Assembly: GCA_023634235.1 (NCBI GenBank)
Contig: JAMKCF010000016.1
Coordinates: 9,298,866-9,362,865 of the forward strand
Direction of reading: 5' to 3'
Origin: Pisaster brevispinus
Taxonomy: Eukaryota; Echinodermata; Asteroidea; Forcipulatida; Asteriidae
Length of the DNA: 64,000 nt
The notes beneath the pieces were generated by a model that was not told the origin of the DNA, made no database searches, and saw only the letters and a list, made by a program, of their open reading frames with translations. Made by a program: the position numbers and the translations under genes. Every line of letters starts with the position of its first letter. Position 1 is the stretch's first letter. Shown piece after piece: positions 25,275-37,300 of this stretch.

Positions 25275-25495
25275 GAACAATGCGACGACGTGCCGGCACG
25301 AAGCGACGGACGACGGTACGATTTGACCGAGGACGGATGACGCACAACAGGCGACGCGACGGACGGAGTGACGGTACGACGCGACGCGACGCGACGCGTC
25401 ATGTCAGAACGGAAGATGGCAAGACGGTAGATGGCAAGACGCGATGGACGACGACGGCAGCCATAGTATACAAATCAATTTAGAAACAGGCGACG
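25275..25495. repeat. GACGC/CGACGG low-complexity block
   Basis: A CpG-rich, imperfect repeat of GACG-type units, including GACGCGACGCGACGCGACGC around 25379-25398. The open frame across it is a by-product of the repeat (R/T/D-rich), so no gene is called. Confidence 0.6.
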
Positions 25496-26161
25496 CGACG
25501 AGCGAACAGCTCCCAAAAGGAGCTAGACAATCGTGCTGCACGTTGACTAATTGACACCGATTTTGTATAATTTAATCGTAGTTTAATCTGAGACAAATGC
25601 ATATAATATGTATATACTGATCTTTAATATTTAATCTATTTAACGCTACATAATCTCAAATCCTCTTTACCTCGATCACAAACACACAGAATCAGTGTAG
25701 TGTATCCATTTAATATAAATACAAATAGCAATACATGTACATGTCATTACTTGCTGAACGTGTCTACACGTTGAAACCTAGCACTTTAACTGGATCTGGT
25801 AAAAAATGACATTGCGAGTACAGTCCTCGCTTCGCTAATGTACTGGTGTGTTGCCCCCCAAAAAAGTCCAAACAATGGGAGAACAATGGAATTTCCTCTA
25901 TTAACGGGTCGACAAACATGAGTGGGCTCATGCACAGACACTGTATTCACTTGACATTTGGTACTTCCTATTGTCCATCTTTTGTATGTACTACTACCGT
26001 TTTGGCAACAGCTCCCATTGGTTGTGTACAAACTTTTCAACTAGGGACCTTCACTCAACCGGGCACCCTATTGTCCTCTTTTGTTAAAGGTTCCCGGTTC
26101 GATAGTGTATACATGTACAGACTTTACTGGACTTTTGCTCCGCGGAACTATGCTATACCAC

Positions 26162-26229
26162 AAGGTTTCCTTTATAATAATCTAGTTCTACCCTGTGGGG
26201 TAGAACTAGATTATTATAAAGGAAACCTT
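26162..26229. repeat. Perfect 32-bp-arm hairpin
   Basis: AAGGTTTCCTTTATAATAAT and the following 12 bases pair perfectly with their inverse across a 4-base loop TGTG. No mismatch in 32 pairs. Confidence 0.85.
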
Positions 26230-26256
26230 CTCTTCCGAGAAAAGGAAGCAATAGAA

Positions 26257-26286
26257 CAATAATGGCAGGAACCTCTGCCATTATTG
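26257..26286. repeat. Second short perfect hairpin
   Basis: CAATAATGGCAG pairs with CTGCCATTATTG across GAACCT, 28 bases after the first hairpin. Confidence 0.8.
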
Positions 26287-26595
26287 TGTATGAAGGGCTT
26301 CGTTGTTTAGTTGATGGGGACCGAAGGCAATCGGAACGAAAGCTCTCCACGAGGGAATTCTAGAAAGAGGGGGCTCTTCAACAAGGAATTTTGTGTACAT
26401 TGTTTATGTGATGATGTTAAGTACAGGGGGCACAGCAAAGAACATTCTTGTGGTGTACTTGTGGTGAAAGTCAAACCGAGGACTTATAACAAAAAAGGAA
26501 CAATAAGTCCCCGACTGCTGTAACAAAAGGAAAACAATGAGATTCATGTTTGTATATGGTTCCACCATTTGAGGCCATTACATATACTTTTTGGT

Positions 26596-26640
26596 TTGTT
26601 TGTTTGTTTGCTTGCTTGCTTGCTTGCTGGGGTGTTTGTT
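26596..26640. repeat. TTTG/CTTG microsatellite
   Basis: Runs of GTTT then GCTT units (about 40 bases). Confidence 0.8.
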
Positions 26641-27321
26641 TGTTTTGAGGCTCTTTTGGGAGATTTGATTAAGAACTATGTAAGGGTTTGATGGCCATCT
26701 ACAAATATTTGATTGATTTCTACTAAACCATCAAATTAAAAAAAAACACGTACACGACACTTTCATTGTGTACACTTCACAGAATATTGAAAACAAAAGG
26801 TGACTTAATGCTGTATAAATATTCACTCTAAAAACTAGGAATTGACCCAGATCCCAGATCAAGGACTCCTGACTCATTTATTGGATGGCCAGGCTGACCC
26901 AGAAACTTGTTAAACATAAAATTTTAGCTCATTTTGACAAAGAATTGCAGAACCTGTTGACTTAAAAAACTTTGACCTTAGAGTTTTTATAGAGTTTGTA
27001 AATACTTGTCTTGTAACACGATTACAATAAGTGTCTATTCTATCGTAGAAATAGTTCTGAATAGGTACAGCAGAAACAAGCAAATTTGATTCAAGGGCAT
27101 AACCACTTCTCATCGAAAAAATGGAATAGGTAGTTTTTTTATTTTTTTTTATAGTTTGTCTTTTTGTAGTAAACAACCAACCGTTGATATTTATTTACAG
27201 CTCGTCATTCCACAAGTTCTTGATTTCTTCATCCTACGATGAGTTCATGTTCTCTGTGTTTTATACGCGGTCACGTTTATAAAGTTGTCGAATGCACATA
27301 CTAAAAGACAGTGATAGCCCT

Positions 27322-27674
27322 AATGGGTGGGATGTCGTGGCCGAGCGGATAAGAGCATCGGACTCAAGTTCTGGTGGTCAAGTCATCGGGATGTGGGTTC
27401 GAATCCCGGTCGTGACACTTGTGTCCTTGAGCAAGACACTTAACCATAATTGCTTCTCTCCACCCAGGGGTAAAATGGGTACCTGTGAGGGCAGAGATGG
27501 TTTAGTGTGAATGATTAGCTTGGAGCGCGGTAAACTCGCAGCACCGGCTGTATACTCCCCAGGGAGCTGAGATGGTTTAAGGAATGAAATATATGGCCCA
27601 GTGACCAGGGGTAATAATGTCAGAAGCGCTTTGATACTGCATTCGGGCTGTGATAAAGCGCTATATAAGAATCG

Positions 27675-27707
<33 letters not shown>

Positions 27708-27714
27708 GCATCAC
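27322..27714 (+). mobile_element. tRNA-Leu-derived SINE, full length
   Basis: The head GTCGTGGCCGAGCGGATAAG (A box) and GGTTCGAATCCCGG (B box) with a CTCAAG anticodon-like loop resembles tRNA-Leu(CAA). A body with TTGAGCAAGACACTTAACC follows, and it ends GCGCTATATAAGAATC plus an (ATT)n tail at 27678-27714. Other copies: 35405-35540, 38202-38606, 55975-56395, 58125-58285. Confidence 0.8.
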
Positions 27715-28148
27715 ACTAAATATAACTGTATAGCCACCAATTCTAATTCTTAAGTATTAAATAATATTCAACAATTGTTAAACAAATTCACAACCTTGTG
27801 GAATAAAACACGTAAATGTGCAATGACATCCAAACTTCAGCTACCTTATAACTCATTGTATGCGGTATGGGGATTGTCCATCAAAAACAGAGCCGCATCC
27901 ATCTTGGAAAGATGCTAAAATACTCATGAGCAAAGTGAGACCAAAAGTTAGGACATATCAAAAATTACTAAAAATTTAGACTCCGCCCAACCCACATACA
28001 ACACTTAATTCTTTGTCAAAAATCCATGAAAGTAACAAACTTTCAATTTGCGTCATTTATTTTTTTACAGAAATCGTTGATCGCCTCCAAAATATTTCTG
28101 AGGCTCAGCGAGAGAACCATTTGAGAGCAAAGTGTGAAAAATGTCTAG

Positions 28149-28440
28149 TACAATGACTTCTTTAGTCACAGCTTACCGCTTAAATTTGAATTCATCTGAC
28201 TATAGAGACAGTTGCTACGTCATACGATTTGGGGCAAGTTTTTCGTAGTTACGTACGAGGCGGCGAACACCCATACACAATATTCTGAATTAATGTGTAT
28301 GGCAAAATGGAACCATGGTTTGATCGTCTGGAGGTTGCTTGACAAGAGCATGCCCCGAACCATTCGAAACAGCAACTGTCTCTATAGTCTGAGGAATTCA
28401 AAATTTAAGCGGGACCATTGTGACTAAGTAAGTCATTGTA
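28149..28440. mobile_element. MITE with about 70-bp inverted repeats, downstream of gene D
   Basis: TACAATGACTTCTTTAGTCA at the left pairs with the inverse at the right; the innermost 19 bases of the arms (GACTATAGAGACAGTTGCT) are perfect. It lies 100 bases beyond the gene D stop codon. Confidence 0.75.
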
Positions 28441-28539
28441 TCAGACATTATGCAAATCCAAACCACAAAATGACTTATCATGATCAAGGCGGTATTTAGT
28501 GGGGTATAACATTATGGACGTCCTAATTTTTTGTGGGTT

Positions 28540-30567
28540 TTACTCAGACTCACAAGGCTCGCTAAAATGCCACGAAGCTTGACTTTTGCTTTGGAGTGTC
28601 ACGGTCCACTGACTCCCTTCCGCGGGCTTAGATGGACAGTTGTCGGTAAAGGAACTCCCCGCTGCTCCTGTAATTGCTACCTCCAAGCCCGCTGTGCTGA
28701 TGGAAATCACTAATGGCCGACCAAGAAAATCGAAACCGGTTTTCGAACTCGAATAAGAAGAGCCGTTGTAACTGCATTGTATGATTGCAGCCGGGCCTGA
28801 AAGCGACATCAGAGCTGTAATTAAATAAACCGTATAATAGCATTTGTTATTACGTAATATATTATTGTGCAGTTTATACACACTGTGCTGTATATTCTGA
28901 TTAAACATGGAGAAAGTGACCACAATGTTTGCCCATTAGTATTTTGAGTCCCTAATGGGAGACTTTGGAACGCTAGGTGGCAACAGACTTGCCAGGTAAA
29001 TTTCCATTGTTTACGTAGTTCTGAGCATGCGCACATTACCGAAACAATGGATTTATCTGGTAATTCTGCTGCCACCTAGCGTCCCAAAAGTCCCCCATTA
29101 AGGAGTGTAGGAATCACCTTCCATGGCCAAAACATTAATAATGACTGGATTTATAGGATAAAAAGTATTTAGGCTAGCCACTTCCCTGTCTTCACAATAA
29201 CAGCAACCATCACTAATCCGGTTTATTGATTGTTTTTGTTTGACTAAAAAGCACTTTGGTATTGGCAAAGAAGTTAGGCATCAGGTTTTAGAAATCTGTG
29301 CAGACATTCTATAAAACAGTTATGATCGAGTAATCATAATTTCAAAATATACTTATAATAGTATGCACTTACAAACTGCGAATCGAACACCACCATTGAC
29401 ATTGGAGATTGAAAGAGCTGCATTCGAATCGAGAGTGACGGTAAATCGAAGTCGTACGGGGAGCTCCAGGGGTCCGGAAATGAGTGCCGTCGCGCTCGTT
29501 GCCGTTGTGTAAATCGGACAGTGTGGCAACGGTCCAGACTCCTGTAAGTCTAGATTATAAAAAAGAAGTTTTTTTTTTTTTAATGTACAACAGTACCACA
29601 ATATTTTGTGTGTGGAAGAGGTATTTATTGGTACTGGTTACTACACTTTGTTGACAAATGCCAGAGAGAAACTTGAGTCCCTGGTTTATGGACTGTTATA
29701 TGGAATAATAGGGAGTATTGTCTACAAGCTTTGATCCTTAATGGATCCATCTGAAGTATCACATTAAAAAAAATCATTTCTACAATCTCATCTTTTTTAT
29801 TAAATTTGTAATTGTTGTTTGGTGATTTACTTTATTTTGTTTAATACTGTCAAATAAATAAACCTGAAACACAAGTTATCCCAGTACTTTTCAGATACTT
29901 TTTCTGCTTTGAGCTAAAGAAGCGTGAGCTGGCGTATAAAATAGATTCTGAATTAGATTTTGTTTGCCCTTTTTTTTTAAATACACTATAGGGTTGGGCT
30001 GTTCAGGTGGTCGTTGTGTTTCTTGTGCACCACTTTTTCTACTTCTGGTGATGTGTAAGGAAAGTGATCTTATCCTATGTGTGTATAACTTTGTTGTGCT
30101 TAGCAATCGTTTGTGGTTTCCAGCTTTCCGCCTTGGACTGGATTGTAAGGCCTTTGAGAAATATTGATTGGGGCGGGGGGGGGGTAAAATGAATTCTGAA
30201 TACCTCTGTGGATCTCTCCGTCAAAGTAATTGCATCCAACGGATTGCTGCAATGCCGTCTTGTTCTCCTTATACATGGCTGTGTTGAGCTGACAGCGGTT
30301 GCCAATTCCACAGTAGTTGAACGACTTGCATGTGTCTCGCTGCAGGCAGAATACCGCACAAGTGACATGCGAGCTTGTCATGTTGGTCTGATGACCATAG
30401 CCTACGAGGGCATGATCAGTTATAGAGCTACGGTAAAAGTGATGGGTAGCTCCCGAACGAATTTTATGAACTCTTGATTGGAGAGTAAGGTCCAGGCAGA
30501 GATCAGCGGATGCAGCTGCTGTACACACCGTTATCGCAGAGATCAGGCTCACTGCAAAGCCGCCCAT
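28540..30567 (-). CDS. Gene D: diverged secreted apple plus FAMeT-like protein
   Basis: Three exons: 30567-30204, 29549-29373 and 28814-28540 (stop TAA 28540-28542), 271 aa. Phases match genes A-C exactly (phase 1 at both introns). The protein begins with a clear signal peptide (MGGFAVSLISAITVCTAAAS), then an apple-like region with the same cysteine ladder (CAVFCLQRDTC, NYCGIGNRCQLNTA, VGC). Exon 2 keeps the PLELPVRLRFTV core, and exon 3 the LVISISTAGLEVAI strand pair and a final W-H-F-S-E-P-C. Overall identity to A-C is low, so this is an older paralogue. Acceptor of exon 3 is ambiguous: an in-frame AG 18 bases further in (exon start 28796) also works. The intron between exons 2 and 3 holds a palindromic MITE (28953-29100). 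Confidence 0.74.
28953..29100. mobile_element. Palindromic MITE in intron 2 of gene D
   Basis: TAATGGGAGACTTTGGAACG and GTTCCCATTA-type ends, with GCTAGGTGGCA pairing with TGCCACCTAGC; arms about 60 bases on a 148-base element. Confidence 0.7.
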
Positions 30568-33500
30568 CGCAAGTCCTTCAATTTCTGGAATGCAATATTA
30601 CGAATCTCGTTTACAATCACGGTTATGTGTTGTTACTAACTGCTTGATTTAGTTGACCTCTGACCTACACGTACTCCCTACAGATGGTGGTTCAGCAAAC
30701 TGGCTATGGTACAGCAGAAACTTGATGACATAAGTTCTTTATATTCACCTAAAAGAAACTTTAACCACACCATCATTTTGACAGTGTTGGCATTAAATGA
30801 AATTTTAGTGTGTATAGTCTCCCAATCTCCCTACTGCAGCGTTTACCAACCCCTCAGGAAGTACATTACCAACATCAATAAGAATTGCAGTGGTAACCCA
30901 TCTATATACAAATAATTTAATGATAGATAATTTGAAAACGACTCACTTTCCATCCCCTTTAGGCTGATAAGACGTCACTCTGCACCCCTTTCCAAAGGCT
31001 CGGAAACTGCAGGAAATTGTAAGTACCGAATGTTGTGTCTGAATGAAAAATAATCTCAGAATGAAAGGTCTTTGTATCGATCAGTGTATGTAACAAAGGA
31101 GAAACTAATTATATTCGAGGACACTATTTAAATGAGCCGCAATCATCAACCCCAAATTTACATTATCTTGTGATACCAATTAACGCAGAGTCAGAAAATG
31201 GATTCACGGCTATTGCTTTTGTTCGGTTCATTAATTTCCGGGGAGGTTCAACCAACAAATCGATCCGCCTGCTTCGTTTCCAAAAACCTTTCGTTTAAGA
31301 AGAAGTCCGTTTCAGATCGATATTGTCCCTGGTGATTACACAAAAAATAATTAAACACCTTGATTGGGTACCTGTATACAAATGTCCTTGTTTTATTTAA
31401 AACGAGACAATAGCAGCAAAATACTGGTACAAACAAGCCTTGGTGTCTAGTTATTGGTTGAATTAAAGGTGCATCAGGTAATTTTACGTAGTAAATAATT
31501 CCACAAGCTTATACTTAAAAATGCGCGAGTTACAAACTTTTGAGAAAGGGCGCAGTATCGTTTTAAATTAGTAATTAAAAGTAATCATTTTACAAATATT
31601 TGTTTATTATTTTATAAATACATTTTTATTTTATATAAACATTTATAGTAATCATAGTTATAATAATAATCGGAACACACAATATAGCGTTCTTATGTAA
31701 CGGCTGTGGCTTAGGCTTCGTCAGCTAATTTTGCGAACATGCGGTTTTGGTAGGGCCTATACATACGGGTACTTGAAGCCAGGCGGACGGGGCCAAAGCC
31801 GGATCACAAGCCGTAGAGGCGCCTGGTTTCGAAAAGGGCCGTGATGGAAGCTGAAAAGAGGTAGGACATTTTGTTCATGAAAAATGAGGCTGTTTGTCAA
31901 CGTGTTGTACCGAATGGAAATCCAGTGACGTAAACCAGAATTTATTATTTTTCTTCAATTTTTTAATTTTTATTAATATTTGTTTTTGTTATATAATACA
32001 TAATAGAACATATAAATGTAAACCTTTCTTTAATTAATTTATTTATTTGTCATTATTTTATGTTTGTTTTGTCTTTTTAGCTCTATTTTTGGAGGGGGAG
32101 GCGGGGTGTCGAAGGTTAATTTTGGGAGCTATTCATCATATCAAACCATTCATTGAAGCTTTTTTTGATCTCATGCTCATTTTGAGAGGGCCTCCAGCTC
32201 CACCGCCCTCCCCCGGTAACGCCACTGATGGGAAAATCAATTATCTATTACCAGACATGCCTCATAGTGCTTTTATGCCCGTTGCAATAAACTGATCACC
32301 ACAGCAGATTGTAGAAGAAAAAAACATCAGTGCAGCGGCGTAAATCATTGCTGACACTTGGGATCTTGATAGAGACCTCATGCGCATGCCGTCATTTGAG
32401 TAGGGCGCCGTCGCGTAGATGTCAAAAGGAGTTTCGAGTATATTACGAATCATTGGTTTGATGGTTGATTTACTTATCTTATAACATTTCTTCACCCTGT
32501 GTATGCCCAAACATTTGATTTCCATTGGACTATGCATACATTAATTGTCTGTATGCATACTTGAATGTATTCCATTGACATGGTTTGTGTTAAATTATTG
32601 ACATTGTTAATTGTGTCATCGAGTAAACTAATAAGCTTAACCATAGTTTACTTTTCTCGACACCTGTGAGGGCTGTGACGGTATTATGTTTGGTTAAGCC
32701 CTTACTTTGCGCTAATTATAAGCAGCTTGAGATTGTTTAACCCTCCAAGCAGCCACGGGGAAAAAAATACATGCTGGATCCACTGGGCGCGATCGGAAGG
32801 CAGATTGTATTACGGGTAAATAACTGTGCAATTCTTGTTCTAATGGTCTGAACAGATGAATTTAGTTCCCTGGACCCACACACTTAAGATTGAAGCATTC
32901 TGAAAATGTACATATTGGTTCACTACTAATTTTCAAAAAATGGTACTTTTCGAAACCCGCACCCCACTATTTTTTTGAGCACATTATAATGGGTCCATAT
33001 AGACTAATCTGCCATCTCACACTAATTGTCAACCTCTGAGTTTACCCACCCATAAATCACTACATTATATGAAAGAGTGATGTTTAAGGGTAGTTAAAAA
33101 AAATCATCGGAATTGATCCACACATTTTGTAGTTATTAAAAAAAATATGAATCTGATCCTTCTGCCCGCGCAGGGTTAATGCTCCTAGGGAATTGTCAAG
33201 AACTTCGTGGGTATTGCCCGACGAAGATGATTTCGTGAAGATGATTTTTTTTTCGTCGAGCAAATCAATCTTCGCTTCTAGAATTGCGGCTAGGACAATA
33301 ACCCAGTTACATTGAACAGTAAACCTACGTTTATTGTTTGTTGTTTTTAAATTAAAAACAACAAGTGAGGGAAGGGCAGATCTCTGAAAGCGAACACGAG
33401 CTGTTTTAAAAACTATTGAGCATCGTTGTGCAGCTAAACCGTGTATCGACTCGACCCACCAGTGGAAACTTGAGTTCGAGTCCGTGAAAAATAAATAGCG

Positions 33501-34138
33501 CCCTCTTTCGTAGCTTTGACAGGTGACGTTCGTCCCTCAAATAATATGAATGGTTTGCGGTTCAGGAGATGTGATCTTTTTGTCCAAAAGATATTTTGAA
33601 TAAGGTTATCTATTTCAAAAGTTAGTGCTCAGCTCATTCTGTTTTCTGCATGGTTATTTCAGGTTATTTGGGTGTTCCCATCCTCTATCCCCTTACCCCC
33701 TGCTGCTTCCACCTCGTCCTCAGTATAAACATGGAGGTAGAAATATACCATAGAGCAACAACAGACTACTTTCAATAAAACATTTTTCTTTGCAGCTTCC
33801 TTTACCGATTGGAGCTAGAGAGAAACATGTTATAAAAATCGTGTGGCTAAATCCGGAACAGTCGCTTGGCAATCGAACGCTTTGACGTCATTATGGTAAT
33901 TATGCAATCACTTAATGTCCATTGATTACATACACCGCCACACGCTATCCCCAAAAAGTTTGAACTTACGAAAAACCTTGAAAGATACCAATGGTACATT
34001 TTTAGCTCGGTATGTAGTCGTGAATTACTCCAAGTTCTTCACTAGAGAATAAGTTTTGAATACATGAGTTGAACTTCTTCTGTTGAACGACCAGAGAGAC
34101 TAAGCAACAGGTCGGAAAAATCTGTTTGTAAACTTGCA
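30568..34138. other. Intergenic region between divergent genes D and E
   Basis: Upstream of both genes, which point away from each other. AT-rich; no exon or convincing repeat recognised apart from AT-rich simple sequence (31600-31670, 31950-32060) and a stretch of poly-C/G at 30170-30184. A short ORF at 32047-32295 shows no family features. Confidence 0.4.
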
Positions 34139-34149
34139 CAAGATGGCGG
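34139..34149 (+). promoter_or_regulatory. YY1-like promoter motif upstream of gene E
   Basis: CAAGATGGCGG, a close match to the known YY1 motif that sits near start sites of many TATA-less animal genes, lies about 100 bases before the gene E start codon. Position relative to the start supports a 5' UTR or core-promoter role, but AAGATGGCG also occurs inside repeats here (24784, 59943), so this is tentative. Confidence 0.4.
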
Positions 34150-34247
34150 TGCGGTGACACACAAACCTGACGAGTGTTGACGTTTGGTACAAAATTTGCA
34201 ACGGCATTTGAGAGCCGTTCTATTCTTGGAAGTAGAATAATATTACA

Positions 34248-34350
34248 ATGAATGCCAAAAGGACGCCTACCATCTCCCCTGGAATATTTACTGACCTAAA
34301 CGGATCATGGAGATGGGCATTTCTGATGGCTTTGCTGAGTTTTGCCACAG
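34248..34350 (+). CDS. Gene E exon 1 (signal peptide)
   Basis: ATG at 34248 begins MNAKRTPTISPG and leads into a hydrophobic segment (WAFLMALLSFATG) before donor GTAAGG at 34351, phase 1. A second ATG at 34252 is out of frame. The internal M at WAFLM could also start a shorter signal peptide. Confidence 0.75.
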
Positions 34351-37300
34351 GTAAGGTTTTTTTCGGTAACTAATTCTAATTGGAACTTCGAAGTCCGAAG
34401 TCCCAACTCACTGGGCGGCTGTTCGGGTAGCTTTGAATGATGCTTAATGCATGGTCGTCGGGGTTTGATTTGTGTTCAGCTTGCCCCAACAAAATATTTT
34501 TAAAATAAATTTTCCATATTGGGCTCATATATGTTTAGTTGCATTTGCTACAATAATTTTAAGGGGAAGCTACACTTCAGTAGACAGCCGTCATCATCAT
34601 CTGATCAAATTTATTTATTTATTAATTATTTATTTATTTATTTGGAAGCATTTCCGTATCTGGTCACCACTTTTCAAGGATTTATTTGATTTTTTAATAG
34701 ATGTTGGACATTCTTTCCCTTTTTTCAAGAATTGGTACACATGTAGCTGAAACGCATATTCCTACCTTCAAAACGGTAGATTCAAGCGCACGTTTCATAG
34801 CGTACTCTCACGCACTTGTGCCCAAAGTTTTATTGTAAAGGAACTAAAATTTTTTAAATGGAGTGAAGCGAGCAGCTATTATCGCAACTATAATAAGTGT
34901 TGTTTCGAGATCTTTAACGAGCCCCAAATTCATTTGAAATCCTTTTTGTTTTTTTCCCCGCCTGATTTTACAGTGAGCCCCTCAAAATTGTGTTCTCCCT
35001 AACTGCTTTTCCCTCCTCTATTTCATGTATTTGCTCGAATTTATTAAATATTAGCTCACTTCCCTTTCATGAGTTCAAAATTCCATTTTGTTAAAAATCG
35101 TGTTCTTTTCCCACCCGAATCAGTGAGCCAAAATACATGTACAATGATGACTAACTAAAACTTAAAGAATGAGTTTGGGAAGGTTCGATTTGACTTGTTG
35201 AATGTTAGGGTGTTTTGTTGTTGTTTGTTTGCATTTTAAAATCCATACCTAAAAATCTAGGTAAATAAGATAGGCCTACTATTTTTTGTCATAATAAATG
35301 AAAAAGTGGCATCCAGATTCAGCATTTTTGCACATTCTTTCTTCCTGGGCACCCATCTTGTAAAAAAATCAGAATTTATGGCATTGTGAAGCAATAAAAT
35401 TATAGAATTTGTGTCTTGGTCAAGGACATGAGTGTTGCAACCGGGATTCGAACCCACACTCCGGTGATTTATTGTACTTGTGTAGGGCCCCTATCAGAAC
35501 TTGGGTTCGGTGCGTTAGACTACTCGGCCAAAAGGAAAGTAGTATTTTGCTACATGCAGGACTTGAGGGACAAACTACATTTCATATTTTTTACTTGCAG
35601 AGTAAGTATTAATGGAATTCTTTTTTATTGTGGTTTCAGGCTCAGTAAATGCAGTATCAAATTGCACAGTGGAATGTGCAACATCCTGCGACCCAGGCTT
35701 CTTCTTTGAATTTGATGTCACAGCCAGTGTACATGTATGTGCTGAATGTAACCCAGGATATTAGTAAGTACAATAGGTCCTTTAATGGAGGGTCATAGAT
35801 TGGTAACTCCAAAAATTAATAGCCATAAAAACTTCATGCAGGCCTTGCGCTTGAGCTTTTGAAAAAGTAGCCCACCGGGCCAGTAAACTGTGTGTTTTAC
35901 TTGCCCCAGGAAGTTTTAGTAGCTCAAATTTCAAACATTAAATATTGTCAAAACTTATCTTTCTTGTGTATTAATGGTAGCACTCACAACCAGTTTAATG
36001 GTCAAATGAAAGTGCATACATTCACACACTCCAAAAAAAAAGACACTTTTTAAAAATCTATTATTCACATTTGATAACACTAGTAAAAAAATGAGCATTA
36101 AGTAATATGAGCATTATAAACAAGCAGTTTGCACAGTTTTTAGTAGCCCACAGGGCAAGTGGAGAAGTGGTGTTTACTAGCCCCGAGCAGTTGTTACTAG
36201 ACAGTGTCCGCCGCTGGGCTAGTGTTAAGGGCAAGCCCTGTCATGATATAGCAGTTCTAAGCACTGTGACAGCTGTTGGTAGTAAACTATTTTGAGAAAG
36301 GATTCTTTTCGAAATGTATAATATGGTCAGGATACTTTGTAACCATGCATGCTGATAATAATGTGCAAATTAGGGCCGTTGCACACGCAAACGATTTGTT
36401 TTCTTTTTTTTGCGGGTAGGGGGGCAGGGGGGTTACTTGAGATCAAATTTACAAAAATCTTCCAGGTATAATTTTGAATGCCCTAGATTTGCAGTAAAGC
36501 CTTTTAAAACCAAAGATAAACACTTACATATGTAAGCACTTGTGTAAAAACTGTTCAGTTTACCTCTTTTCAATTCAGCATGCTTTGGCAAAACTTCCAA
36601 AATTTGGGTCCAGAATGCCCCACAGTTAAAAAAATCCCATGGAGAACCCTGTATTTTAATTTGGTTTTTCCCTTTAAACACCGATGTATATTTTAAAGCA
36701 CTCTAATACTCAGTGCTTTCCCGAGCTCTGTGAAAAAAACACACACACACAGGCAATCAGTCGGGTGGGATTCGAACCCACGACCTTTGAATTGCTAGAG
36801 CAGATGTCTTACCACTAGACCACCGAGCTAGCCCGATGGCTAGAGGCGGGTTCGAATCCTTAGCAGCGGGTACTGCAACGATAATAGATCTATTGTAAGA
36901 TTTGCATCGGGATGAAGAATTTTAATTTGGTTTATTCCCTTACACCGATGTGTATTAAGCAGTTTAGCACTGTATGCTCAGTGCTTTCCCGAGGTCTGTG
37001 AAAACCCTGTACTTTAGGCCAATATCATATTCTACCTGGCTAAAATATTACTTAAAAAAAAAAGAGCTTAATTTTACAAAAAAACTTTAAATTAAAAGAA
37101 CAAATCTCCCAAATATAAATAAAAAGGGGGCCTAAAATTGTTCAGTTTTGCTGTCGCTGGTTGTTGTGTACTGGACTACCAAGTACTGTACCAGACTACA
37201 AAATGTTTCTGTGCACAGTGATGCTTTGCAGCATTTTGGCTGGTGAGTCAATGGTGCTTGGTTTTGTAGCGTATAGACTGGAGAAAGGGGTGACTGGCTG

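Larger units (their letters stand above)
24761..28148. other. Intergenic region between foldback element and gene D
   Basis: Contains a MITE (25076-25269), the GACGC block, two perfect hairpins (26162-26286), a TTTG/CTTG microsatellite (26596-26640) and a full SINE (27322-27714). No coding exon supported in the remainder. Confidence 0.55.

Noticed and set aside
25846..26262. 138-codon open frame
   Set aside because: Runs through the perfect hairpin and AT-rich intergenic DNA; no homology signature, no splice or promoter context.
27330..27420. Possible tRNA-Leu(CAA) gene
   Set aside because: The tRNA-like part continues into a SINE body with an ATT tail and several other copies, so it is a retroposon head.
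32047..32295. 82-codon open frame with a hydrophobic start
   Set aside because: Proline-rich middle but no recognisable domain; short and isolated, so not called.
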